From G11 sp947167445 (GTDB lineage Bacteria > Bacillota > Clostridia > Lachnospirales > Lachnospiraceae), in NCBI GenBank assembly GCA_947167445.1, contig CAMVID010000006.1, forward strand, positions 1 through 64,000: a stretch of 64,000 nucleotides of DNA, read 5' to 3'. The position numbers and the translations under genes were made by a program. Below the pieces are notes generated by a model. It worked only from the letters and a program-made list of their open reading frames with translations, was not told the DNA's origin and ran no database searches. Positions 49,641 through 57,249 of this stretch are shown here, piece after piece (within the stretch, counting starts at the first letter, position 1; each line of letters opens with the position of its first letter).

Positions 49641-50157
49641 CTTGTTCTGCCAAGTAGCCTTTCGCTTTGAGCTCTTCCTTTATAAGATCAAGTACTTTCT
49701 CAGAGGGTGCAAGAATTGTGTGATAATGCACGTCATCCGTCAGAACCTTAAGAGGTTTCGACTTTGACTTCTTCATTGCTGCGATAAACTCATCCACGTC
49801 ATGTGAATCATTGATAATAAGGTCTACTGTAATCTGTCCGTAGATGTCATGGTCTACGGTTACATCCCTTATCTTTCCTCCAAGCTCCACTATGGTGTTA
49901 AGTTCATCGTAAGTATCTTCGAAGCTGTGCTTTACTCTGACAACTGCCTTCTTACCGTTGTCTTCTCCCGGTGTGAAGAGAACATATCCCTTGTTTGTGG
50001 AGATAACGTCCTTATTCTCGGCCCGTAACAAAGCAATGTCCTGTACTATGACCTGCCTGCTCACTCCGAACATATTGGCAAGTCCGGTACCGGACATCGG
50101 TGTTTTGTGTGATTTGAGGAGTTCCTCAATATGTTTACGTCGTTCTTTCCCTTCCAT
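49606..50157 (-). CDS. niaR: NiaR-type niacin-responsive repressor
   Basis: 183 residues: an N-terminal HTH_11 winged helix (MSGTGLANMFGVSRQVIVQDIALL) and a 3H domain with the three conserved His positions (VKHSFED, VDHDIYGQI, VHYHTIL). NiaR represses NAD synthesis or niacin uptake genes when niacin is present. No niacin gene is in this window, so its targets lie elsewhere or it regulates its own operon. It overlaps the PilZ gene by 23 bases. Confidence 0.9.
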   Translation of the reverse strand: MEGKERRKHIEELLKSHKTPMSGTGLANMFGVSRQVIVQDIALLRAENKDVISTNKGYVLFTPGEDNGKKAVVRVKHSFEDTYDELNTIVELGGKIRDVTVDHDIYGQITVDLIINDSHDVDEFIAAMKKSKSKPLKVLTDDVHYHTILAPSEKVLDLIKEELKAKGYLAEQDDYNYSDFEKR

Positions 50158-50833
50158 TTCTTGAATTCGCCTTCGCCCTTTGTTTCAAAAGGCGCATCCT
50201 TTCTTTCTTGGCAATGTAAGTATCAATGCCCTTTAGCTGCTGAACAATCTTGCAACCATAAACGCGCTTTCCATTGGACAACTCGGCTTCTCTCACAATA
50301 AGTCCGAACAGCCTGAATGTAAAATTCTCAAACAAACCGTCAATAAAGTCATTCAACGTCGTGTGGACAAACTGTCCCACTTCCGCAGTCACAGTGTCGT
50401 TTGTAAAGCAGAATGAGAAACCATTAATACTTACGTCCCTTATAATTATATTATATGTCTTTTTTTCCAAGCCTATCTGTGCCACCGAAGGAACATCTAC
50501 GGGACATCTGAAGGAATCTCTTCTGTTAAACTCCACTCCCTCTCCATGGGACACAATTCCATAACTTAAGTTTCCATCCTTATCTTTCAGGGTACTGAAA
50601 GCAGCATTCCTGAAGATCAGCGGCTTGGTATCCTTCCCGGTAATGACAACATTAGCAGAGATTCCCTTACCGTTAAAGGTGAGAACCTTGTTATTCTTGA
50701 TAACCGGCTTGGCATAAATCATGCTTTTCTGCGGAACTGCTCCGATAACCTCGGACTCAAATTCCATTGTCTGGTTACCAATCATTATGAGTATTGTTAT
50801 TTCTCTTCCCGGTTCCAGGTCATAGATTCGCAT
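50135..50833 (-). CDS. PilZ-domain protein, probable c-di-GMP effector
   Basis: 232 residues. An N-terminal YcgR-like beta-barrel (residues about 1-95) precedes a PilZ domain with the c-di-GMP motifs NRRDSFRCPVD (RxxxR type) and DVSINGFSF (DxSxxG). A basic C-terminus (KERMRLLKQRAKANSRNGRER) ends the protein. Such proteins link c-di-GMP to motility, polysaccharide or surface functions. It is the first gene of the operon and has its own promoter. Confidence 0.88.
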   Translation of the reverse strand: MRIYDLEPGREITILIMIGNQTMEFESEVIGAVPQKSMIYAKPVIKNNKVLTFNGKGISANVVITGKDTKPLIFRNAAFSTLKDKDGNLSYGIVSHGEGVEFNRRDSFRCPVDVPSVAQIGLEKKTYNIIIRDVSINGFSFCFTNDTVTAEVGQFVHTTLNDFIDGLFENFTFRLFGLIVREAELSNGKRVYGCKIVQQLKGIDTYIAKKERMRLLKQRAKANSRNGRERTT

Positions 50834-50853
50834 GCTTTTCCCTCATCTACTAC

Positions 50854-50882
50854 ATTTTATCATCTATAAATTGGGTTGCCAA
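50854..50882 (-). promoter_or_regulatory. Promoter of the PilZ operon
   Basis: In minus sense, TTGGCA (50877-50882), a 17-base spacer and TAAAAT (50854-50859), about 20 bases upstream of the ATG. Confidence 0.6.
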
Positions 50883-51032
50883 CTGATGATAAATAGTTTC
50901 AAAAAAGCCATCTGAATCTGTAGCAATATTCTACCACAAATCCAGCAATTCTGCGACAAAAATGATGTTTTTCACGTTATAATAAAAGACGTAGTATAAG
51001 GAATTTTTTATTCGAAAAAGGAGTAGATAGAA

Positions 51033-52376
51033 ATGGGTAAATACTTTGGTACGGACGGCTTTAGGGGTGAAGCCAACGTTAACCTTACGGTAGACCATGC
51101 CTTCAAGGTAGGTCGCTACTTAGGTTATTACTATGGTAAGGACCATCGCGCCCGAATTGTAATCGGTAAGGACACCAGACGTTCAAGCTATATGTTTGAG
51201 TACGCTTTGGTTGCCGGACTTACAGCCAGCGGCGCAGATGTTTTCCTTCTCCATGTAACAAGCACTCCCAGTGTATCCTATGTCGTAAGAACTGAGGATT
51301 TCGACTGCGGTATTATGATTTCCGCAAGCCACAATCCCTACTATGACAACGGAATCAAGATTATAAACGGCGGCGGCTATAAGGTCGACGGTGAAGTTGA
51401 GAGACTTATTGAGGAGTACCTTGATAATCCCGATATGGAAATTCCTCTCGCAAGAAGAGAGAACATCGGTCGTACCACCGACTATGTTATCGGACGTAAC
51501 AGATACCTGGGATATCTTATTTCCCTGGCAACACGTTCATACAACTCCGTTCGTATCGGACTTGACTGTGCAAACGGTTCCGCTCATCAGACAGCTAAGC
51601 ACGTATTCGATGCTCTTGGAGCCAAGACCTATGTTATCAGCAACAATCCTGACGGTACTAACATCAACTTGGAGTGTGGTTCCACACATATTGAAATGCT
51701 TGTTGATCTGGTAAAAAGAGAACATCTCGATGTGGGCTTCGCTTTCGATGGTGATGCAGACAGATGTATTGCCGTTGATGAACTTGGTAACGTGGTGGAT
51801 GGTGATAAGATTCTCTACCTTTGCGGTAAGTATCTTCACGAGAACGGTCAGCTTGACCACGACACCGTCGTTACAACCATCATGTCTAACATGGGACTTT
51901 ACAAAGCCTTCGATAAAGCAGGCATCAAATACGAAAAGACCACCGTTGGCGATAAGTATGTCAGCGAATGCATGACTCAGAACGGTTACTCATTAGGCGG
52001 CGAGCAGTCCGGACACATCATTTTCTCAAAGCACGCAACCACAGGTGATGGTGTTCTTACAGCCATCAAGGTTATGGAAGCCTTACTTGAGAAGAAGATG
52101 CCTCTTTCCGAACAGCTTAAGGACTTAACAATCTATCCTCAGCTCATGGTCAACGTTAAGGTTGATGAGAAGAAGGCTGCCAGAAATTCCGATGTTGTTG
52201 TTAAGGCCATTGAGAAAGTTGAGAAGGATCTCGGTGAAGACGGAAGAGTTCTCGTAAGAGAATCCGGTACAGAGCCTGTACTTCGTGTCATGGTTGAGGC
52301 AACCACAGATGACATCTGCAGAGAGAAAGTAGATGAGATCGTAAACGCACTTAAGAAGAGCGGACATTGTAAATAA
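51033..52376 (+). CDS. glmM: Phosphoglucosamine mutase
   Basis: 447 residues. The start YFGTDGFRGEAN, the active-site Ser loop MISASHNPYYDNGIK, the Mg loop FDGDADRC, the sugar loop GGEQSGH and the phosphate loop RESGTEPVLRV are all present. It interconverts glucosamine-6-P and glucosamine-1-P for UDP-GlcNAc and wall synthesis. AAGGAG precedes the ATG; a TATAAT lies about 50 bases upstream. It is monocistronic with a strong terminator. Confidence 0.96.
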   Translation: MGKYFGTDGFRGEANVNLTVDHAFKVGRYLGYYYGKDHRARIVIGKDTRRSSYMFEYALVAGLTASGADVFLLHVTSTPSVSYVVRTEDFDCGIMISASHNPYYDNGIKIINGGGYKVDGEVERLIEEYLDNPDMEIPLARRENIGRTTDYVIGRNRYLGYLISLATRSYNSVRIGLDCANGSAHQTAKHVFDALGAKTYVISNNPDGTNINLECGSTHIEMLVDLVKREHLDVGFAFDGDADRCIAVDELGNVVDGDKILYLCGKYLHENGQLDHDTVVTTIMSNMGLYKAFDKAGIKYEKTTVGDKYVSECMTQNGYSLGGEQSGHIIFSKHATTGDGVLTAIKVMEALLEKKMPLSEQLKDLTIYPQLMVNVKVDEKKAARNSDVVVKAIEKVEKDLGEDGRVLVRESGTEPVLRVMVEATTDDICREKVDEIVNALKKSGHCK

Positions 52377-52394
52377 TTATCTTTGATATTATTA

Positions 52395-52422
52395 ACGGGA
52401 TGTTTCTTACGGAACATCCCGT
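52395..52422. terminator. Bidirectional terminator between glmM and a convergent gene
   Basis: The arms ACGGGATGTTTC and GGAACATCCCGT with a 4-nt loop, then TTCTTTTTT on the plus strand. The stop codon of the convergent minus-strand gene (52407-52409) lies inside the hairpin. Confidence 0.85.
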
Positions 52423-53141
52423 TTCTTTTTTGCTCTTTCTATTATTTCGTTAATATTATCGAACTTGGCAACACCCGGGTATTTTGTATCAAAATCAACC
52501 AGCACCTTTTTATTTTCGATTTCTTCCTTTCTAACTATTTTATATAGGGCCTCGTAATCTCCCTGTTTAAGTGCATACTCAATAAATTTTTTCGAGACAT
52601 CCGGTAGTGCATCATATGAATTATATAAATCTTCCACAGCAGTCTTGATTCTTTCAAAAGTAAGAGGTTCACCTTTCTTTTTGTATTCAAGAAGGATTCC
52701 TACCACATCAGAAAGATCGTATTTGTACTGTCGTCCAGACTTTAATTTCATGGCAATAAGGTACTCCCCGGAAATAGTCCTTACAGTCATAATATTTGAG
52801 AATGTACGATAATATTTTGAAAAGCGAATAATGTTTGGCGTAAATGATGTCGTTCTCATGAAATCAACATTAAGCCATCCATGCGGAAGATTAAACACAT
52901 CACTTACATGATTTATTGATTCTTGCATAGCGGATGATGCGGTGATAATAGCATCGATATCTTCGGTCAGTTCACGAAAGCCATAATTAATGATTACAGA
53001 TGCTCCACCTATTATGGTGAGTTCAGCCGGAGTCTTCGTTCCGTTCCTTTTTCGGAAATCCTTCGAAAGCTCAAGCAGGTATTTATCAAGATTTTCCTTT
53101 GTAAAAATAAATTTAGACAACGTTTCTAATCTCACTTTCAA
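52407..53141 (-). CDS. Nucleotidyltransferase-like protein (DUF6036/AbiEii-like)
   Basis: 244 residues. The N-terminal fold has the nucleotidyltransferase pattern ELTIIGGASVIINYGFRELTEDIDAII, a GG-A/S loop followed by Asp-x-Asp. A helical C-terminal half follows (DLSDVVGILLEYKKKGEPLTF). This is the arrangement of DUF6036 and AbiEii-like proteins, several of which act as toxins that modify tRNA in two-gene modules. It overlaps the upstream HTH gene by 29 bases, which supports a paired module. Toxicity is inferred. Confidence 0.72.
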   Translation of the reverse strand: MKVRLETLSKFIFTKENLDKYLLELSKDFRKRNGTKTPAELTIIGGASVIINYGFRELTEDIDAIITASSAMQESINHVSDVFNLPHGWLNVDFMRTTSFTPNIIRFSKYYRTFSNIMTVRTISGEYLIAMKLKSGRQYKYDLSDVVGILLEYKKKGEPLTFERIKTAVEDLYNSYDALPDVSKKFIEYALKQGDYEALYKIVRKEEIENKKVLVDFDTKYPGVAKFDNINEIIERAKKKRDVP

Positions 53142-53685
53142 TTATATTAAACCTACGAAATTCCGGTATGGCATTTTCCTCAGCCTTCCTGATAGGTTCA
53201 TCCGATTTGGTTACCTCGCTGTTAAGGATTACCCCAATCGGATAAATTGTTTTTGAAAGCTTCGTGCTACGTATATCGTTATAGTTTTTACATTCGGGCA
53301 GTCCATTCAACCTTGACAGATAATCTACCATTCCCAAAAGGTATAGTGATTCGGGATACCATTTCTTTTCAAATAGATGCCGGACTTCGTTATTCTCTAA
53401 TGTTTCTATGATGAAATCTAAGTCACCCTTGTCTTTAACTTGGTGACAAACATTACTTTTAAACGTTTCAAATGATGCTCGATAATCACTACGCGAAGAA
53501 ATAATAATGTCTTCAACAGTAATACCAAGGACGTTAGCGATTCGAAACAAAGTCCCTGCAGCACATTTTTCTATGTCCGCCTTTCCACTACAAATATCAT
53601 TAATAGTCGCTTGAGGAACTCCACTTTCTTGACTCAGTTTGTATTTTGTAAGATTTAGTTCGCACAGTTTGTCATTAATTATCAT
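53113..53685 (-). CDS. XRE-type HTH protein paired with the nucleotidyltransferase
   Basis: 190 residues from the ATG at 53685 (MIINDKLCELN), with AGGAGG 7 bases upstream. The open frame continues far upstream but would cross the promoter. Residues 1-60 form an XRE helix-turn-helix (NLTKYKLSQESGVPQATINDICSG). The C-terminal region (about 65-190) is unrecognised and predicted helical. Likely the antitoxin/regulator of the pair. It is AT-rich compared with its neighbours, which suggests acquisition. Confidence 0.75.
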   Translation of the reverse strand: MIINDKLCELNLTKYKLSQESGVPQATINDICSGKADIEKCAAGTLFRIANVLGITVEDIIISSRSDYRASFETFKSNVCHQVKDKGDLDFIIETLENNEVRHLFEKKWYPESLYLLGMVDYLSRLNGLPECKNYNDIRSTKLSKTIYPIGVILNSEVTKSDEPIRKAEENAIPEFRRFNIIESEIRNVV

Positions 53686-53707
53686 TACCATTCCTCCTGT
53701 AGTAATT

Positions 53708-53746
53708 ATTATAACGGTTGACCGATGTATTTGTAAAGTGTATAAT
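53708..53746. promoter_or_regulatory. Overlapping divergent promoters (ylmH and HTH pair)
   Basis: Plus strand: TTGACC (53718-53723), 17-base spacer, TATAAT (53741-53746), reading to ylmH. Minus strand: TTTACA (53732-53737), 18-base spacer, TATAAT (53708-53713), reading to the HTH gene. The elements interleave, so polymerase can occupy only one at a time. Confidence 0.8.
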
Positions 53747-53775
53747 TCATGTAGACTAAATATAGGTAAAGAGAT

Positions 53776-54531
53776 ATGGTAGCAGAAGAACTGGAAATCA
53801 AGAAACGCCTGCTTGATATGGCGGACAGAAGTTATAGAAATAACCAATATGTATTCACGGACTTTCTCTCCATGGCAGATATGTCCGTTTACTTTGAGTG
53901 CGAAAGGGAGTTCTCATATGCCGGAGTTACTGTGTGGAATGGGGACGGAAGTTATGAGAGAGGAATGCTTAGATTTGGGAATCCGGAAGCCTTTGGCTAC
54001 GAAGAGGATTTTCCCATAGATATTCTTCTTATTTCTCCCCTGGCGGAAAAGTTTGCAGAGAAGCTCTCCCACAGGGATTTCCTTGGTGCTCTTATGAACG
54101 CAGGAATAGAGAGGGATGTTCTCGGAGATATCATTGTTGATGAGAAAAGAGCATACCTTTTCTGTGAGAACAGGATGACGGATTATATTATTTCCAGTCT
54201 TACAAGAGTACGCCACACCTCTGTAATGGTTAAGAAGGTGGATTCTATTCCTGAAATAGAATCAAGGCAGCCGAAAGAGGTCACTATACAAGTAGCCTCC
54301 GAAAGAATAGACGGCGTGGTTTCTAAAGTCTACCACCTATCCAGAGGAGACAGCGCCGAGCTTTTCACCTCTCAGAAGGTATTCCTTAACGGCCGACTGA
54401 TGGAGAACTACAGCCATCAGCTTAAAGCCGGTGACATTGTGAGTGTCAGAGGCTTCGGACGCTTTACATACAAAGGCTGTGGCAGTGTATCCAAAAAGGG
54501 AAAGCTAAATGCTCTTGTGGATGTAATATAA
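53776..54531 (+). CDS. ylmH: YlmH-type S4-domain RNA-binding protein
   Basis: 251 residues. An N-terminal region (about 1-160) typical of YlmH precedes a C-terminal S4 domain (ERIDGVVSKVYHLSRGDSAELF and VFLNGRLMENYSHQLKAGDIVSVRGFGRF). In Bacillus subtilis YlmH belongs to the cell-division dcw region and has been linked to ribosome quality control alongside RqcP; here it stands apart from division genes. AGGT lies 9 bases upstream of the ATG. Confidence 0.88.
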   Translation: MVAEELEIKKRLLDMADRSYRNNQYVFTDFLSMADMSVYFECEREFSYAGVTVWNGDGSYERGMLRFGNPEAFGYEEDFPIDILLISPLAEKFAEKLSHRDFLGALMNAGIERDVLGDIIVDEKRAYLFCENRMTDYIISSLTRVRHTSVMVKKVDSIPEIESRQPKEVTIQVASERIDGVVSKVYHLSRGDSAELFTSQKVFLNGRLMENYSHQLKAGDIVSVRGFGRFTYKGCGSVSKKGKLNALVDVI

Positions 54532-54539
54532 AAAAGGTG

Positions 54540-54569
54540 TTGACAATTGTCTGACATGTCCTGTATAGT
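54540..54569 (+). promoter_or_regulatory. Promoter of the small gene with palindromic GACA sites
   Basis: TTGACA (54540-54545), 18-base spacer, TATAGT (54564-54569). The perfect palindrome GACAATTGTC covers the -35, and GACATGTC lies in the spacer. Both share GACA/TGTC half-sites and look like operators. Confidence 0.65.
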
Positions 54570-54599
54570 AAGGGAAATATTTTTGAAAGGATTCTTGGA

Positions 54600-54713
54600 A
54601 TGAGAAACTTTGTACTCAACAATTCTGATATGAATTCCATGATCGGGAACCCCGATAATCTTCAGGGTCGCGGTTATTTTTTCATATTCGGAAAAGTGGG
54701 TAAGGAATCCTAA
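54600..54713 (+). CDS. Small 37-residue ORF with own promoter and terminator
   Basis: ATG at 54600, preceded by GAAAGGA 8 bases upstream, encodes 37 residues ending in TAA at 54711-54713. The N-terminus reads MRNFVLNNSDMNSM, the middle has NPDNLQGRGYFFIFG, and the end is KVGKES. It has no membrane helix or signal peptide. It has a promoter 30 bases upstream and a strong terminator 25 bases downstream, so a discrete transcript of about 200 nt is likely. It might be a leader peptide, a signalling or modified peptide precursor, or a regulatory RNA that happens to contain an ORF. Not recognised. Confidence 0.5.
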   Translation: MRNFVLNNSDMNSMIGNPDNLQGRGYFFIFGKVGKES

Positions 54714-54727
54714 GAAGAAAATAGGCA

Positions 54728-54739
54728 GATGTCGACATT
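54728..54739. promoter_or_regulatory. Palindrome ATGTCGACAT
   Basis: A perfect 10-bp palindrome between the small ORF and its terminator, with the same TGTC/GACA half-sites as the palindromes in the promoter. Confidence 0.4.
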
Positions 54740-54776
54740 TCAACCACTTATCCATGTGATAGGTGGTTTTTTTATT
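54740..54776 (+). terminator. Terminator of the small gene
   Basis: An 11-bp stem AACCACTTATC/GATAGGTGGTT (one wobble), 5-nt loop, then TTTTTTTA. Confidence 0.85.
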
Positions 54777-54820
54777 ATCTTGGCCGGGTAATAAAAGATT
54801 AATCTAAAGAGGTGAGAGAA

Positions 54821-55615
54821 ATGAGTAAAAGGACAGATCTTGTTAAAGGTTTTTATCAAAAATATGACGAGGATACTCGTCTTACCAAGTCAAGACAGGG
54901 ACAGCTTGAATACAGGGTAACAATGGATTATATTCACAGGTACTTAAAGAAAGGTGCTTCTGTTATAGAAATCGGAGCCGCAACAGGCAGATATTCCATT
55001 GCCCTTGCCAGGGAAGGATTCGATGTAACGTCGGTTGAACTTGTAGAAGAGAACCTGAATATATTAAAGGACCATGGAAAGGGACTTGATAATCTTCATG
55101 CCTTTCAGGGAGATGCCTTGGATTTGAGCAGATTTGCAGACAATACATTCGATGTGACATTACTTTTTGGTCCCATGTATCACTTATACAACAGCGAAGA
55201 CCAGCATAAAGCCATAAGCGAAGCAGTAAGGGTAACTAAGAAGAACGGAATTATTCTAGTGGCATTCCTTTCCGTACATTCGATTTTGATGACCAACTAT
55301 CTTTTTAAGTGGGGAACCTTTACCGAAGGATATAAGGAAAACTTCAATGAAGATAACACGATTAAACATTTCCCTGAGCAGATGTTTACAGGCTTCGATA
55401 TTGTGGAGTTTGAGGATTTATTTAAGGAGCACTCTGTAGAATACATTACAACTGCTGCAGTTGATAACGTACTTGAGATTGCGGAGAGACGTGCTGATTT
55501 TACCCTTGCAGACGAGGATTTCGAGACACTTGTACGATACCAGCTTGATAACTGTGAGAAGAGAGAACTGTTGGGAAGTTCTACTCACCTCTTGTATATA
55601 TGCAAGAAAGCCTGA
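54821..55615 (+). CDS. Class I SAM-dependent methyltransferase
   Basis: 264 residues from the ATG at 54821, which has AGAGGTGA 4 bases upstream; a GTG 9 bases earlier falls in that ribosome binding site. SAM motif I is SVIEIGAATGRYSIALAREG, followed by the acidic Glu in SVELVEENL, motif II GDALDLSRFADNTFDVTLLFG, and motif III VTKKNGIILVAFLS. It resembles small-molecule methyltransferases; substrate unknown. It shares direction with the nucleoside phosphorylase 18 bases downstream. Confidence 0.85.
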   Translation: MSKRTDLVKGFYQKYDEDTRLTKSRQGQLEYRVTMDYIHRYLKKGASVIEIGAATGRYSIALAREGFDVTSVELVEENLNILKDHGKGLDNLHAFQGDALDLSRFADNTFDVTLLFGPMYHLYNSEDQHKAISEAVRVTKKNGIILVAFLSVHSILMTNYLFKWGTFTEGYKENFNEDNTIKHFPEQMFTGFDIVEFEDLFKEHSVEYITTAAVDNVLEIAERRADFTLADEDFETLVRYQLDNCEKRELLGSSTHLLYICKKA

Positions 55616-55633
55616 TTATTATGGAGGATACAA

Positions 55634-56401
55634 ATGATTATTAAAAATGAAATACCAATACTTGAATATGACGATGCATCGCCTGAAGTAATTGCACCTA
55701 CTCATGATTGCCCGGATTTAAAGCTTCCTGAGAAATGCCTTTTTGCATTTCTTGGGGATGTGGTGCACAGATATGCCGAAGAAAAGAAAGCAGAGGTTGT
55801 TCAGGAATTTATCACCGTTTCTCACATCATTAAAGTCTACGTGCTTCATGAGGAAAAAGAGGACATTTGCCTTGTCCAGTCCACTATAGGATCGGCGGCG
55901 GCAAGCCAGATTATTGATACCCTTGTAAGCTGTGGCTGTAAGAAGGTTATAGCTGTGGGCTCCTGCGGAGTGCTGACAGAGATTCCGGAGAACGCTTTCC
56001 TTGTTCCGGAGCGGGCATTAAGGGATGAAGGAGCATCTTATCATTACCTTCCGGCATCAAGGTACATCGAGCTTGACAGGGAACCCATCACTGCAATAGA
56101 GGAAACCTTTAGGAAGCATAACCTTCCCTTCGTTACCTGCACCACCTGGTCAACGGACGGGTTCTTCAGAGAAACAAAAGACATGGTTAAATATCGCCTG
56201 GAGGAGGGATGCTCAGTGGTTGAAATGGAGTGTTCCGCTCTTGCAGCCTGCTGCAGAAAGAGGGGATCCAAGTTCGGCCAGTTCTTATTTACAGCGGACT
56301 CTCTTGCCAATGTTCATGACTACGACGCAAGGTCATTTGGAACGGATTCTCATGAGAAAGCGCTTCTGCTGGGGCTTGATGTTTTGAGAAACTACAATTG
56401 A
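55634..56401 (+). CDS. Nucleoside phosphorylase (PNP_UDP_1 family)
   Basis: 255 residues. Family markers are VAVGSCGVL-like (VIAVGSCGVLTEI), PERALRDEGASYHYLPA, TTWSTDGFFRE and SVVEMECSALAACCR with the ribose-binding Glu. It cleaves a purine or pyrimidine nucleoside with phosphate. Start GGAGG before the ATG. Paired with the methyltransferase, perhaps only as a salvage operon. Confidence 0.85.
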   Translation: MIIKNEIPILEYDDASPEVIAPTHDCPDLKLPEKCLFAFLGDVVHRYAEEKKAEVVQEFITVSHIIKVYVLHEEKEDICLVQSTIGSAAASQIIDTLVSCGCKKVIAVGSCGVLTEIPENAFLVPERALRDEGASYHYLPASRYIELDREPITAIEETFRKHNLPFVTCTTWSTDGFFRETKDMVKYRLEEGCSVVEMECSALAACCRKRGSKFGQFLFTADSLANVHDYDARSFGTDSHEKALLLGLDVLRNYN

Positions 56402-56436
56402 GATTAAATGTTATCAGAAACGCAACCAAATTGAAC

Positions 56437-56464
56437 TTGAAGATATTTCGAGAGAGAGTATAAT
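56437..56464 (+). promoter_or_regulatory. Promoter of the lipoprotein gene
   Basis: TTGAAG (56437-56442), 16-base spacer, TATAAT (56459-56464), 23 bases before the ATG. Confidence 0.65.
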
Positions 56465-56487
56465 CTAAGCCGCAAGGAGATGATAAT

Positions 56488-57165
56488 ATGAAAAAAAGTA
56501 CAATAATTGTACTGGGCATAGCAATGAGTGTTATGCTTACAGCTTGTGGCAATAAAACAACTGAAGCCACTGAAACAGAAGAACCTTTAATTGAGAATCT
56601 GCAGGAAACAGCTGAAGAAGTTGCAGAAACCGCAGAAGAGACGGTGGAAGAGGCTACAGAAGAAGCAGATGAAGTATTTGCAGAGGTAAATACAGAAGGA
56701 TGCGACACATTTACTCAGATTGTGGACAAAAATCTTTTAGATGGTCAGGGCTATGCCAATGAACCTGTGGGAGATACAGATGTATTTTTCGTATGCAGCG
56801 GAGCCTTTGATGATGGTGAAGGAAATCTTGAAGCAATAGATTCCACTCTTCTTATTTACAAGGACGATGCCCCCACGGTAATAGGAAGTGTTTCTTCATC
56901 AAGCACTGCGTGTCCTATTTCCATTAAAGATAAGGTAATATACGCAGGTGGAAATCACGACGTAAGCAAATATACTGTGGCTAACGGAGAACTAGTTCTG
57001 GTAGAGATGGCCAGAGTTTCATACGACACCGATGGAAATGCCACATACTACTATCAGAACAGTGACGAAGAGGAAACAGAGAAACCTGACAGCACCGAGT
57101 TTGATAGAATCTTTGAGGAGTATGGTGAAGCAACACCTGTTTATTATTCGGTAGTAACAAGATAG
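56488..57165 (+). CDS. Lipoprotein with Glu/Thr-rich linker, paralogue of the one at 48 kb
   Basis: 225 residues with lipobox VMLTACGNK (Cys at about 20), an acidic EEVAETAEETVEEATEE-type linker (about 25-70), and a C-terminal domain similar to the 47860-48405 lipoprotein (VIYAGGNHDVSKYTV, TYYYQNSDEEE, EFDRIFEEYGEA). The family is otherwise unrecognised. It has its own promoter and ends at a bidirectional terminator. Confidence 0.7.
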   Translation: MKKSTIIVLGIAMSVMLTACGNKTTEATETEEPLIENLQETAEEVAETAEETVEEATEEADEVFAEVNTEGCDTFTQIVDKNLLDGQGYANEPVGDTDVFFVCSGAFDDGEGNLEAIDSTLLIYKDDAPTVIGSVSSSSTACPISIKDKVIYAGGNHDVSKYTVANGELVLVEMARVSYDTDGNATYYYQNSDEEETEKPDSTEFDRIFEEYGEATPVYYSVVTR

Positions 57166-57212
57166 CTATAAGACAATCGCACACATGCAAATTCCAGTTA
57201 TGTTACCAGACT

Positions 57213-57249
57213 AAATAAAGCAGAGGTTATTCAAACCTCTGCTTTATTT
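57213..57249. terminator. Strong bidirectional terminator
   Basis: A perfect 16-bp inverted repeat, AAATAAAGCAGAGGTT against AACCTCTGCTTTATTT, with a 5-nt loop. It serves the lipoprotein on the plus strand and the LytTR regulator on the minus strand, whose last codons and stop it contains. Confidence 0.9.

Noticed and set aside
53686..53847. Longer start for the HTH gene
   Set aside because: The extension would run across both promoters. The internal ATG has an AGGAGG at ideal distance.
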